Below are positions 25,256 to 35,892 of a stretch of DNA of 64,000 nt, piece by piece. Below the pieces are notes generated by a model. That model saw only the letters and a program-made list of their open reading frames with translations, was not told the origin of the DNA and ran no database searches. The stretch comes from Nesterenkonia sandarakina (GTDB lineage: Bacteria; Actinomycetota; Actinomycetes; Actinomycetales; Micrococcaceae): NCBI RefSeq assembly GCF_003003175.1, contig NZ_PVTY01000013.1:37883-101882 (forward strand), written 5' to 3'. How positions within the stretch are numbered: the first letter of the stretch is position 1; each line of letters begins with the position of its first letter. Both the position numbers and the translations under genes were made by a program.

Positions 25256-25933
25256 TCAGCGGGAGCGCTGGCGGATCCGCTGGATGTCCAGGATCACGAC
25301 GGCGCGCGCCTCGAGGCGCAGCCAGCCGCGCTGGACGAACTCGGCCAGGGCCTTGTTCACGGTCTCGCGGGAGGCGCCGACCAGCTGGGCCAGCTCCTCC
25401 TGGGTGAGCTCGTGGGCCACGAGCACGCCGTCGGGGGCCGGGCGGCCGAAGCGGTCAGCCAAGTCCAGCAGCGCCTTCGCGACGCGACCGGGGACGTCGG
25501 AGAAGACCAGGTCCGCGAGGGACTCGTTGGTGCGGGTCAGCCGCTTGGCCAGGGCCTGGAGCAGCTGGACCGAGACCTCGGGGTTGGTGGTGATCACGTT
25601 GCGCAGGCTGTCGTGGCGCAGGCCGGCCAGCCGGGTCTCGGACACGGCGGTGGCCGTGGCGGTCCGTGGCGCAGGGTTGAACAGGGCCATCTCGCCGAAG
25701 ATCTCGCCCGGACCGAGCACGGCCAGCAGGTTCTCTCGACCGTCGGGGGTGGTGCGGCCCAGCTTGATCTTCCCGGAGATGATGAAGTACAGCTGATCAC
25801 CCTGGTCGCCCTCGTGGAAGACGGATGACCCGCGGGAGAGATCAACCTCGTTCAGCTCTTTGATGAGGGCGCTGAAGACGTCGTCGTCGAGCGTGGCGAA
25901 CAGCGGTGCGCGGCGCAGTACTTCAAGATCCAT
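25256..25933 (-). CDS. CRP/GlxR-type cAMP-responsive regulator
   Basis: A 225-residue CRP/FNR-family protein. The N-terminal cyclic-nucleotide domain contains GDQLYFIISGKIKLG and the phosphate-binding GEIFGEMALFNPAPRTATATA, as in cAMP-binding members. The C-terminal winged helix has LTQEELAQLVGASRETVNKALAEF; the SRETV recognition helix resembles E. coli CRP and predicts TGTGA-type sites. This is the GlxR/Cmr-like global regulator of actinobacteria, and the site before acs fits it. Confidence 0.92.
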   Translation of the reverse strand: MDLEVLRRAPLFATLDDDVFSALIKELNEVDLSRGSSVFHEGDQGDQLYFIISGKIKLGRTTPDGRENLLAVLGPGEIFGEMALFNPAPRTATATAVSETRLAGLRHDSLRNVITTNPEVSVQLLQALAKRLTRTNESLADLVFSDVPGRVAKALLDLADRFGRPAPDGVLVAHELTQEELAQLVGASRETVNKALAEFVQRGWLRLEARAVVILDIQRIRQRSR

Positions 25934-26163
25934 GGGCGATCCGTTCTTCCTGGATGTGTGAGATAACAGAGTCTCGTTGATTAGAAGTTACCAGTTCGCC
26001 CCGACGTGCGGAAACGTTCAGCAAGCGGCAGAGGATTCTATGTCATTCTTTGTGGAGCAATTTCGCCGTCCGTGCACGCGGTGCAGCAGCCTCGCAAGGC
26101 GGCGCCGACCGCCGCGTCATGCCGCACGACGGACCACCATGAGCCTTAAGGAGCCCGCCACCC

Positions 26164-27339
26164 ATGGGAAGCATCGCACTCGACGTGATCCTGGTGGTGG
26201 TGCTCCTCGGCTTCCTCCTCGCCGGTCTGCGCAAGGGCGTCTGGGCCACCCTGGGCGGAGTGTTCGGGTTCCTGGTCGGCGCCACGGCCGCGTTCTTCGC
26301 GATCCCGCTGGTCGCCTCCTGGGTGCCTGACCCGCTGTGGCGGGTGGTCGCGGTGATCGCCGCCGCCATCGTGCTGGTGGCCGCCGGGCACGGTCTCGGC
26401 TCCGCCGCCGGGGCCGAGGTCCAGCGGATGTTCAACTCCCGCGCGGTTCGGGGCCTGAGCTCCCTGGTGGGCGGCGTGGTCAACGTGGTGGTCGCGATGT
26501 TCGTCATCGCACTGCTGTCCTTCTCGATCTCCGCCATGGGCTTCCCGACGGTGAACCAGACGATGAAGCAGTCCACCGTGCTGAGCACGATCGATTCCGC
26601 CGTGCCCGAACAGGCCGAGTCCTGGTTCGCCCAGGTCCGCTCGGCGGTGCTGGACTCCGACATCCCGGAGATCGCCCAGCTGGTCCCCGAACCCGCAGAG
26701 CTGCCGGAGGACCAGGACCTCAACGACGCCGGCCTGGAGTCCGCCGCCTCGGTGGGCCGGATCACCGGGGTCGCCGAACAGTGCGGACAGTCCCAGTCCG
26801 GGTCGGGCTTCGCCGTCTCCCCCACCCGGGTGCTGACCAACGCCCACGTCATCGCCGGGGTGGCCGAGCCCGCGGTGGAGATGCCCGACGGCGAGGTGCT
26901 CACCGGCCGCGCCGTGCACTTCGACCCGGCCTCGGACCTGGCGCTGATCGCCGTGGACGGCCTGGATGTCGCGCCGCTGGAGGTCAGCGACGGGGTCGAC
27001 GTCGGGGATTCCGGCTACGTGATGGGCTACCCCGCCGGCGGACCGTTCTCCGCAGGCAGCGCAGTGGTCCAGGCGCGCGACGTCTCCCAGGTCAACAACA
27101 TCTACGGCAGCTCCCCGAGCTCGCTGGAGATCTTCCAGCTCAGCGCGGACGTCCGGCAGGGCAACTCCGGCGGACCGCTGATCGATGCATCCGGGGATGT
27201 GGCCGGCGTCGTCTTCGCCCGCGCGGTGGAGGGCAGCAACGTCGGCTTCGCGATCACCGCGGACCAGGCCGGAGACGTGCTCACCGACCCGGACCGCTAC
27301 TCCGAGACCGTCTCCACCGGCCAGTGCACCGACCGCTAG
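26164..27339 (+). CDS. marP: MarP-family membrane serine protease
   Basis: A 391-residue protein with a CvpA-like N-terminus of four membrane segments (to about residue 135) and a trypsin-like domain outside the membrane. The catalytic His lies in LTNAHVIAG, the Asp in DPASDLALI and the Ser in RQGNSGGPL. Two Cys (EQCGQS and GQCTDR) may form the disulfide known in M. tuberculosis MarP. Homologues process cell-wall hydrolases under acid or oxidative stress. The upstream 230 bases carry no convincing gene; AAGGAG lies 12 bases before the ATG. Confidence 0.92.
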   Translation: MGSIALDVILVVVLLGFLLAGLRKGVWATLGGVFGFLVGATAAFFAIPLVASWVPDPLWRVVAVIAAAIVLVAAGHGLGSAAGAEVQRMFNSRAVRGLSSLVGGVVNVVVAMFVIALLSFSISAMGFPTVNQTMKQSTVLSTIDSAVPEQAESWFAQVRSAVLDSDIPEIAQLVPEPAELPEDQDLNDAGLESAASVGRITGVAEQCGQSQSGSGFAVSPTRVLTNAHVIAGVAEPAVEMPDGEVLTGRAVHFDPASDLALIAVDGLDVAPLEVSDGVDVGDSGYVMGYPAGGPFSAGSAVVQARDVSQVNNIYGSSPSSLEIFQLSADVRQGNSGGPLIDASGDVAGVVFARAVEGSNVGFAITADQAGDVLTDPDRYSETVSTGQCTDR

Positions 27340-27415
27340 TCAAAAAATCGTAGAGCTGCAGGAAATCGTCGGGCTAGAGCTCGACGATTTCACAACAGCT
27401 CTACGATTTTTTGAC
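27339..27415. terminator. Nested bidirectional terminator between marP and purD-purC
   Basis: Outer arms of 20 bases (27339-27358 and 27396-27415) are perfect, with A-runs and T-runs at the base on either strand. Inside, GAAATCGTCG (27362-27371) pairs with CGACGATTTC (27382-27391). The outer arm overlaps the last bases of marP. Four related AAATCGT words alternate in orientation along the element. Confidence 0.9.
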
Positions 27416-27441
27416 CGGAACGGGCGGGATGGGCCGCGTGG

Positions 27442-29700
<2,259 letters not shown>

Positions 29701-29707
29701 GCCGCTC

Positions 29708-29713
29708 AGCCTA
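29708..29713 (-). promoter_or_regulatory. Predicted -10 (TAGGCT) before purD-purC
   Basis: TAGGCT on the minus strand lies seven bases before the GTG at 29700, the leaderless spacing seen elsewhere in the window. Confidence 0.45.
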
Positions 29714-29786
29714 TCGAACGGCGCGCGCCCCCAGCTCCGCCGAGGCGGCAGCTGCGCCATCCCGGCGCGCGGCGTCGCCACTTCCG

Positions 29787-29792
29787 TAGACT
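29787..29792 (+). promoter_or_regulatory. Predicted -10 (TAGACT) before the asparaginase gene
   Basis: TAGACT ends six bases before the ATG at 29799, with no Shine-Dalgarno; it is divergent from the purD-purC promoter. Confidence 0.45.
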
Positions 29793-29798
29793 GAGCCC

Positions 29799-30899
29799 AT
29801 GACTGCTGCGCGCCGCCCTGCTGAAGCACCCTCGGTGCTGCCCCTCCCCGGCTCACCTGCCGAAGCCTCCGCCGGTTCCACCGGCCGAGAAGAGCTGCAG
29901 GTGGCCTCGGTCGCGGAATCTGCGGAGCTGGCGGTGGTGACCCGTGCCGGCGTCGTGGAGTCCCGACACATCGGATCCGCGGTGCTGGTGGGGCCCGACG
30001 GCGCGGTGCTGGAGTCCATCGGTGCTCCCGAGCGGCTGATGTTCCCGCGCTCCACGCTGAAGCCGTTCCAGGCCATCGCCTCGCTGCGCTCCGGTGCGCT
30101 GATCTCCCCCGAGGCCGTCGCCCTGGCCTGCGGATCCCATGTGGGCTCGCGCAAGCACCAGGAGCTCGCCGCGAGCGTGCTCGCCGCCGAGGGGCTCGAT
30201 GAGTCGGCATTGAAATGTCCGGCGGCGTGGCCGGCTCGCCACCATGACCTGCGCGTGCACCTGGAGGCCGGCAAGACCGAGACCCCCCTGGCCTTCAACT
30301 GCTCCGGCAAGCACGCGGCGTTCCTCGCCGCCACCCGCACCAATGGCTGGCGGCTCAACACCTACCTGGAGCACTCACACCCGCTGCAGAAGGTGATCAT
30401 GGACGTGATCACGGAATACTGCGGCGAGGAGCCGACCGTGGTCGGCGTCGACGGCTGCGGGGCACCGGCCCCGGCGCTCTCGCTCACCGAGCTGGCGCGC
30501 GGCTTCTCGAAGCTGGCCGCCGCGACCTCGCGGCGCGACGCCGAGGTCCATGCCTTCACCGTGAACCAGGCGATGCTGGACTACCCCTGGGCGGTGCACG
30601 GACGCGGCGAGGCCAACACCGTGGTGCTCGAGGATCTCGGCCTGACCGCGAAGCTCGGCGCCGAGGGCGTCCTGGTGGTAGGCGCCCCGGACGGCACCGC
30701 CGTCGCGGTCAAGGTGCTCGACGGCTCCTCCCGCGCCACGAACCTGGTCGCGCTGAGCCTGCTGGCGGCCCGCGGCGTGATCGACGTCGAGGCCCTGGGG
30801 CCGGTGCTGCGCAAGATCGTGAAGCCGATCACCGGTGGGCTGGGCGCCGAGCAGGTGGGCAGCATCCGGCTGGCACCGGCGCTGCTCGACCGGCTCTGA
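29799..30899 (+). CDS. Asparaginase (Rhizobium etli type II-like family)
   Basis: A 366-residue protein of the AnsA-like asparaginase family unrelated to E. coli asparaginases. Motifs include RSTLKPFQAIA with the Ser-x-x-Lys pair, LACGSHVGSRKHQELA, CSGKHAAFLA, GVDGCGAPAPALSL and the C-terminal KPITGGLGAEQVG. It hydrolyses asparagine to aspartate and ammonia. About 40 N-terminal residues precede the conserved core, but the leaderless -10 supports the chosen ATG. It is divergent from purD-purC with no clear operon partner. Confidence 0.88.
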   Translation: MTAARRPAEAPSVLPLPGSPAEASAGSTGREELQVASVAESAELAVVTRAGVVESRHIGSAVLVGPDGAVLESIGAPERLMFPRSTLKPFQAIASLRSGALISPEAVALACGSHVGSRKHQELAASVLAAEGLDESALKCPAAWPARHHDLRVHLEAGKTETPLAFNCSGKHAAFLAATRTNGWRLNTYLEHSHPLQKVIMDVITEYCGEEPTVVGVDGCGAPAPALSLTELARGFSKLAAATSRRDAEVHAFTVNQAMLDYPWAVHGRGEANTVVLEDLGLTAKLGAEGVLVVGAPDGTAVAVKVLDGSSRATNLVALSLLAARGVIDVEALGPVLRKIVKPITGGLGAEQVGSIRLAPALLDRL

Positions 30900-31041
30900 C
30901 CCCCACCACCGCCTCCGGCGGCTCATGCTGCCCACGCCTTTTGTAGCTGACATTCAGGTTAATGCCGTCCAATGAGGACCGCGTTCGTCGCCCCGCTCCA
31001 CGGGCAGCCCACGAGGACGCCTGACGAAGGAGGGGCCGCAC

Positions 31042-32007
31042 GTGCCACGGCTGAAACGGGTGATGCCCGGGAAGGATCCCGGGATCGAACGCGTGGTGGA
31101 GGAGTCGGCCTTCAGCTACCGCACCAGCTCCGGGGACCCGCTGGACCCCGCTGACCTCGAACGGATCGAGTCCCTGGTGATCCCGCCGGCCTGGACCGAG
31201 GTCTGGATCTGCGCGCTGCCGCACGGTCACGTCCAAGCCGTGGGCACCGACGTCTCCGGGCGCCGGCAGTACCTCTACCATCCCGACTGGACCTCGCGCC
31301 GAGATCGCGGCAAATACGCGAAGGCGCTCACCCTGGCCTCGGCGCTGCCCCGAGCGCGCGCCAAGGTCACCCTGGCGCTGCGTGCCGAGACCGTGGACCG
31401 GGATCGGGTGCTGGCCACCTCCTTCCGACTCCTGGACGTCTCCGCGCTGCGGGTGGGCTCCAAGCGGCACCTGGCCCGCACCGGCAGCCGTGGGCTGACC
31501 ACGCTGCAGTGCCGCCACGTCAGTATCGAGGAGACCCGGATCGCCTTCAGCTTCCCCGGAAAGTCCGGCCAGCGTCAGTCCATCGTGGTGGAGGATCCCG
31601 ACCTTCTCCTCTCGATCTCGGCGCTGGCCGCGGCAGGAAAACGTGCCCCGCTGCTGGCCTGGCAGGAAGGACGACGACGGATGGCCGTGTCCCCTCAGCT
31701 GGTCAACCGCTACGTCCGGGAGCTCACCGGCGGCGAGTTCACCGCCAAAGACTTCCGCACCCTGCGTGGCACGATCATCGCCGCGCAGACCCTGGCGGAG
31801 ATCGGGGTCGGCAGCACCAAGCGAGACCGGGACCGGGCCGAACGAGAGGCCACCGCCGCCGTCGCCAAGGGACTCGGCAACACCCCCGCGGTGGCGCGCA
31901 GCTCCTACATCGACCCTCGGGTGTTCGCCCGGTACCGCAGCGGGCAGCTGCTCGACACCTCTCGCGCACCGGAATCAGCGCTGCGTTCGTTGCTGCTCAC
32001 CAGGTGA
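31042..32007 (+). CDS. Type IB DNA topoisomerase
   Basis: A 321-residue poxvirus-like TopIB. The N-terminal domain has RIESLVIPPAWTEVWI and the catalytic domain has ALRVGSKRHLART, GLTTLQCRHV, FSFPGKSG, TAKDFRTLRGTIIAA and the nucleophilic Tyr in ARSSYIDPRVFARY. It relaxes supercoils through a 3'-phosphotyrosine. GAAGGAGG precedes the GTG. The usual Glu/Asn after RVG is replaced by Ser-Lys (RVGSKR). It stands alone between the asparaginase and dehydrogenase genes. Confidence 0.92.
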   Translation: MPRLKRVMPGKDPGIERVVEESAFSYRTSSGDPLDPADLERIESLVIPPAWTEVWICALPHGHVQAVGTDVSGRRQYLYHPDWTSRRDRGKYAKALTLASALPRARAKVTLALRAETVDRDRVLATSFRLLDVSALRVGSKRHLARTGSRGLTTLQCRHVSIEETRIAFSFPGKSGQRQSIVVEDPDLLLSISALAAAGKRAPLLAWQEGRRRMAVSPQLVNRYVRELTGGEFTAKDFRTLRGTIIAAQTLAEIGVGSTKRDRDRAEREATAAVAKGLGNTPAVARSSYIDPRVFARYRSGQLLDTSRAPESALRSLLLTR

Positions 32008-32182
32008 CAGCACCAACCGCGGTTTTTATTCCACACATCGGCCCGGTTTCGCGCATCGGTGAACTGCCCGGCTCGGGGCCGGATCAGCTTGTGCGAGACC
32101 GCATCGGGTCATAGCGTCGAGGAGTCGTCCGCTTGGGCGGACAGGTCCTTTTCGACCACTGATAAGCGAGGCAGAGATTTCC

Positions 32183-33559
32183 ATGGCCGACTACAAAGTC
32201 ACCAACCCAGCCACCGGCGAGGTCGAGGCGGAGTTCGCCACCCTCACCGACGATCAGCTGAGCGCGACGCTCGATCACGCCGCTGAGACCTTCACCAGCT
32301 GGTCACAGACCGAGCTCTCCGAGCGCGCCGATCTGCTCCGCCGCGCGGCAGCGATCTACGAAGAGCGCAAGGACGAGCTGGCCACGATCATCACCCGCGA
32401 GATGGGCAAGCCGATGAAGCAGGCCCGCTCCGAGCTCGACATCGTGATCTCGATCTTCCACTACTACGCCGACCACGGCGCCGAGTTCCTCGCGGATGAG
32501 CCGATCACCGACGCCCCCGACGGCAGCGCCGTGATGCAGAGCCGCCCGTTCGGCGTGCTGCTGGGGATCATGCCCTGGAACTTCCCGTACTACCAGGTGG
32601 CCCGCTTCGCGGTGCCGAACCTGATGATCGGCAACACGATCATGCTCAAGCACGCCTCCCAGTGCCCCGAGTCGGCCGCCGCGATGGAGCAGATCTTCCG
32701 CGACGCCGGCTTCCCGGAGCACGCCTACACCAACGTGTACGCCTCCAGCGGGCAGATCGCCGACATCGTGATCCCCGACCCCCGCGTCGCCGGCATCTCG
32801 CTGACCGGTTCCGAGCGGGCCGGCACCAAGGTCGCCGCGGCCGCGGGCGAGAACCTCAAGAAGGTCGTGCTGGAGCTCGGCGGCAATGACCCGCTGCTGG
32901 TGCTGGATCGCGAGATCCTCCCCGCCGCGGTCAAGGGCGCGGTGCAGGGCCGGATGGCCAACGCCGGACAGGCCTGCAACGCCGCCAAGCGCGTGATCGT
33001 CCCGGCAGAGTTCTACGACGAGTTCCTCGAACAGTTCCAGCAGGCGCTCTCAGAGATCGAGCTGCTCGACCCGCTCTCCGAGGAGGCCTTCATCGGCCCG
33101 ATGTCCTCGGTCCAGGCCGCCGAGGACCTGCACGAGCAGGTCCAGGACGCCGTGGAGAAGGGCGCCACCCTGCACCTGGGCGGCGACTTCGATCAGCGTG
33201 GCGGCGCCTGGTACCAGCCCACCCTGCTGACCGGGATTACCCCCGAGATGCGCGCCTACGGCGAGGAGCTCTTCGGACCGGTGGCCATGGTCTACAAGGT
33301 CGCCGATGAGGACGAGGCCGTGAAGCTGGCCAACGACACCCAGTACGGGCTCTCCGCCTCGGTGTTCGCCACCGACGTCGAGCACGGCCAGCGTGTGGGC
33401 GAGCAGATCCACACCGGCATGATCTTCATCAACGAGCCCGCCGGCACCTCCGCCGAGCTGCCCTTCGGCGGCGTGAAGCGCTCCGGCGTCGGCCGGGAGC
33501 TCGGCCCCTACGGCATGGCGGAGTTCGTCAACCGCCGTCTGGTCAAGATCGCCGGATGA
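32183..33559 (+). CDS. NAD(P)-dependent aldehyde dehydrogenase, succinate-semialdehyde type
   Basis: A 458-residue aldehyde dehydrogenase: PFGVLLGIMPWNFPYYQVARF, SLTGSERAGTKVAAAA, catalytic Glu in LELGGNDPLLVL and catalytic Cys in NAGQACNAAKR. The sequence is closest in style to succinate-semialdehyde dehydrogenases (GabD/YneI group), which oxidize the semialdehyde to succinate. In the usual LGG(S/N)DP motif it has Asn. It is followed 13 bases later by a small sterol-carrier-like gene, though a functional link is unlikely. The 175-base upstream gap holds no evident gene. Confidence 0.9.
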   Translation: MADYKVTNPATGEVEAEFATLTDDQLSATLDHAAETFTSWSQTELSERADLLRRAAAIYEERKDELATIITREMGKPMKQARSELDIVISIFHYYADHGAEFLADEPITDAPDGSAVMQSRPFGVLLGIMPWNFPYYQVARFAVPNLMIGNTIMLKHASQCPESAAAMEQIFRDAGFPEHAYTNVYASSGQIADIVIPDPRVAGISLTGSERAGTKVAAAAGENLKKVVLELGGNDPLLVLDREILPAAVKGAVQGRMANAGQACNAAKRVIVPAEFYDEFLEQFQQALSEIELLDPLSEEAFIGPMSSVQAAEDLHEQVQDAVEKGATLHLGGDFDQRGGAWYQPTLLTGITPEMRAYGEELFGPVAMVYKVADEDEAVKLANDTQYGLSASVFATDVEHGQRVGEQIHTGMIFINEPAGTSAELPFGGVKRSGVGRELGPYGMAEFVNRRLVKIAG

Positions 33560-33572
33560 TGAGTCGCTGAAC

Positions 33573-33929
33573 ATGGCACGACGTCGCATCACCGCCGACG
33601 ACGGCAGGGCCGCGGTCCGCGGGTGGGAGTCAGGAGACTCCGACCGGCGGACCGTGGCCGCTGCTGTGCGGTACTACCTCGAGGAGCTCGCCGAGGTCGC
33701 CCCGGGCAACTCCGTGGAGGTCCGGGTCCCGCCCTTCGGGGTGACCCAGTGCATCGAGGGGCCCTCCCACTCCCGCGGCACTCCCCCCAACGTGGTGGAG
33801 CTCGCCCCGCAGGACTGGCTGGAGCTCGCCACCGGAGTCACCGACTGGGAGACCGCGCGCGCCGCCGGCCGGATCTCCGCCTCGGGCACCCGCGCGGACC
33901 TCTCGGCGCTGCTCCCGCTCCAACGGTGA
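33573..33929 (+). CDS. Sterol-carrier-family small protein
   Basis: A 118-residue protein: RRTVAAAVRYYLEELAEVAPGNSVEVRVPPFGVTQCI, HSRGTPPNVVEL, DWLELATG and RISASGTRADLSALLPL. The C-terminal pattern is that of SCP2-like or mycothiol-dependent-isomerase-type domains found just before purF in many Micrococcaceae. The ligand is not known. It is probably translated from the dehydrogenase transcript. Confidence 0.75.
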   Translation: MARRRITADDGRAAVRGWESGDSDRRTVAAAVRYYLEELAEVAPGNSVEVRVPPFGVTQCIEGPSHSRGTPPNVVELAPQDWLELATGVTDWETARAAGRISASGTRADLSALLPLQR

Positions 33930-34006
33930 CCCGCGCCCGGCGCCTGCCCTGCCCGCGCCAATCCTGATCACCAGCTCCCACGTGTCCGGCACCCAGGCTG
34001 GGCCGG

Positions 34007-34012
34007 TAGCAT
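34007..34012 (+). promoter_or_regulatory. Predicted -10 (TAGCAT) of the purF operon
   Basis: TAGCAT ends seven bases before the ATG at 34020. It would make the small membrane-protein gene, and through it purF and purM, start from a leaderless transcript. Confidence 0.45.
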
Positions 34013-34019
34013 GGTGGAT

Positions 34020-34343
34020 ATGTCTTCACGCGAGCAGACGGGCGAGCCGGAGCGTCGGCAGGTGACCGTTCGTCCCACCCCCCGGCTGAGCCCCTTCCTC
34101 ATCGCAGGTGTGCTCGCGGCCGTGGTGGCCGCCGTCGTCGTCGTGCTGGTCACCGGTCCCGCCGAGGACTATTCGCTGCGCGGCTCGCTGGGATATCTCA
34201 CCGTCGCCTTCGCGATGCCTGGGCTCGCCCTGGGCGCCGTGACCTGGCTCTTCATCGACTGGCGCTCTCGGAAGCGCACCCGCACTTATGACCTGCAGAA
34301 GATCGACTCTGCAGAGAGGACACCTGCGCATGACCAGGAATGA
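34020..34343 (+). CDS. Small two-helix membrane protein of unknown function
   Basis: A 107-residue protein with a charged N-terminus, one hydrophobic segment (PFLIAGVLAAVVAAVVVVLVTG), a short loop, a second segment (LTVAFAMPGLALGAVTWLFI) and a basic C-terminus. The ATG at 34020 is preferred over one at 34011 because it fits the leaderless promoter. Its end overlaps the purF start by 14 bases, so it may help couple purF translation. No known domain is recognised. Confidence 0.75.
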   Translation: MSSREQTGEPERRQVTVRPTPRLSPFLIAGVLAAVVAAVVVVLVTGPAEDYSLRGSLGYLTVAFAMPGLALGAVTWLFIDWRSRKRTRTYDLQKIDSAERTPAHDQE

Positions 34344-35892
34344 TGGTCGACTGAACTTCAATCTCCTCGACGAGGACCCGCTGCCGCAGGACGAGTGCGG
34401 GGTCTTCGGCGTCTGGGCCCCCGGGGAGGAAGTCTCGAAGCTGGCCTACTACGGGCTCTACGCTCTGCAGCACCGCGGCCAGGAGTCTGCCGGGATCGCC
34501 GCCTCCGACGGCAAGAGCATCCGGGTGTACAAGGACCTCGGCCTGGTCTCCCAGGTCTTCGACGAGTCCACGCTGAACTCGCTGACCGGGCACATCGCCG
34601 TCGGCCACTGCCGCTACTCCACCACCGGCGCCAGCCAGTGGTCCAACGCCCAGCCCACCCTCGGAGACACCCCGCACGGCACCGTCGCCCTGGGCCACAA
34701 CGGCAACCTGACCAACTCCGCGGACCTGCGCGACCGCATCATCGAACGCCACGGACGCGCCGACTTCGGCGAGCTCAACCAGGGCAACACCACCGACACC
34801 GCGCTGGTGACCGCGCTGCTGAAGGAACAGCCCGGAGACAGCCTCGAAGATCAGGCGATGGCCCTGCTGCCCACGCTCGAGGGCGCGTTCTGCCTGGTGT
34901 TCATGAACGAGAACACGCTCTACGCCGCCCGCGACCCGCACGGGGTCCGTCCCCTGGTGCTGGGCCGCCTGGCCAGCGGCTGGGTGGTGGCCTCCGAGCA
35001 GTCGGCGCTGGCCACCGTGGGCGCCTCGGTGATCCGAGAGATCGAGCCCGGCGAGCTGATCGCCATCGACTCCGACGGCGTGCGCTCGCACCGCTTCGCC
35101 GCGGCCACCCCCTCGCGCTGCGTCTTCGAATACGTCTACCTGGCCCGCCCGGACGCCAACATCAACGGCCGCTCGGTCTATGAGTCCCGCGTCGAGATGG
35201 GCCGTCAGCTGGCCCGCGAGGACACCCATGACGCCGACATCGTCATCCCGGTCCCCGAATCCGGGACCCCGGCGGCGGTGGGCTACGCCGAGGCCTCCGG
35301 GCTTCCCTTCGCGCAGGGGTTCATCAAGAACGCCTACGTCGGACGGACCTTCATCGAGCCCTCTCAGACGCTGCGCCAGCTCGGCATCCGGCTCAAGCTC
35401 AACGTCCAGGACCACGTGGTCCGCGGCAAGCGGGTGGTGGTCGTGGATGACTCGATCGTGCGCGGCAACACCCAGCGCGCCATCGTGCGGATGCTCAAGG
35501 AGGCCGGCGCCGCCGAGATCCACGTGAAGATCTCCTCCCCGCCGGTGAAGTGGCCCTGCTTCTACGGGATCGACTTCGCCTCCCGGGCCGAGCTGATCGC
35601 CAACGGCGCCACCATGGACGAGATCACCCAGGCGGTGGGCGCCGACTCGCTGGCCTACATCTCCGAGGACGGGATGATCGCCGCCACCGCGCAGCCGCGC
35701 TCCACCCTGTGCACCGCCTGCTTCTCCGGGGTCTACCCGATCAAGCTGCCCCCGGAGAGCCGCCGCGGAAAGATGCTGCTGGAGACGCCCGCAGAGTCAG
35801 CCGATTCGCAGAACGCCGGCGGTGGCTGCGACCCAGGACCCGATGCCGAATTCGAACTCGACGAGATCCCCCTCGCGGAGGCCAAGAAGTGA
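34330..35892 (+). CDS. purF: Amidophosphoribosyltransferase
   Basis: A 520-residue enzyme for the first committed step of purine synthesis. The short propeptide ends before the catalytic Cys in DECGVFGVWAP. The glutaminase part has HRGQESAGIA and GHNGNLTN; the transferase part has the PRPP motif RVVVVDDSIVRGNT. Late Cys residues (STLCTACFSG) fit the Fe-S-containing subclass. The start at 34330 (MTRNDGRLNFN) has GAGAGGA upstream and lies inside the end of the membrane-protein gene. purM overlaps its stop by four bases. Confidence 0.96.
   Translation: MTRNDGRLNFNLLDEDPLPQDECGVFGVWAPGEEVSKLAYYGLYALQHRGQESAGIAASDGKSIRVYKDLGLVSQVFDESTLNSLTGHIAVGHCRYSTTGASQWSNAQPTLGDTPHGTVALGHNGNLTNSADLRDRIIERHGRADFGELNQGNTTDTALVTALLKEQPGDSLEDQAMALLPTLEGAFCLVFMNENTLYAARDPHGVRPLVLGRLASGWVVASEQSALATVGASVIREIEPGELIAIDSDGVRSHRFAAATPSRCVFEYVYLARPDANINGRSVYESRVEMGRQLAREDTHDADIVIPVPESGTPAAVGYAEASGLPFAQGFIKNAYVGRTFIEPSQTLRQLGIRLKLNVQDHVVRGKRVVVVDDSIVRGNTQRAIVRMLKEAGAAEIHVKISSPPVKWPCFYGIDFASRAELIANGATMDEITQAVGADSLAYISEDGMIAATAQPRSTLCTACFSGVYPIKLPPESRRGKMLLETPAESADSQNAGGGCDPGPDAEFELDEIPLAEAKK

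Noticed and set aside
25977..26163. Small frame beginning MIRSYQF or MSFFVEQF before marP
   Set aside because: It runs out of frame into marP, is Arg-rich and has no family features; probably non-coding.
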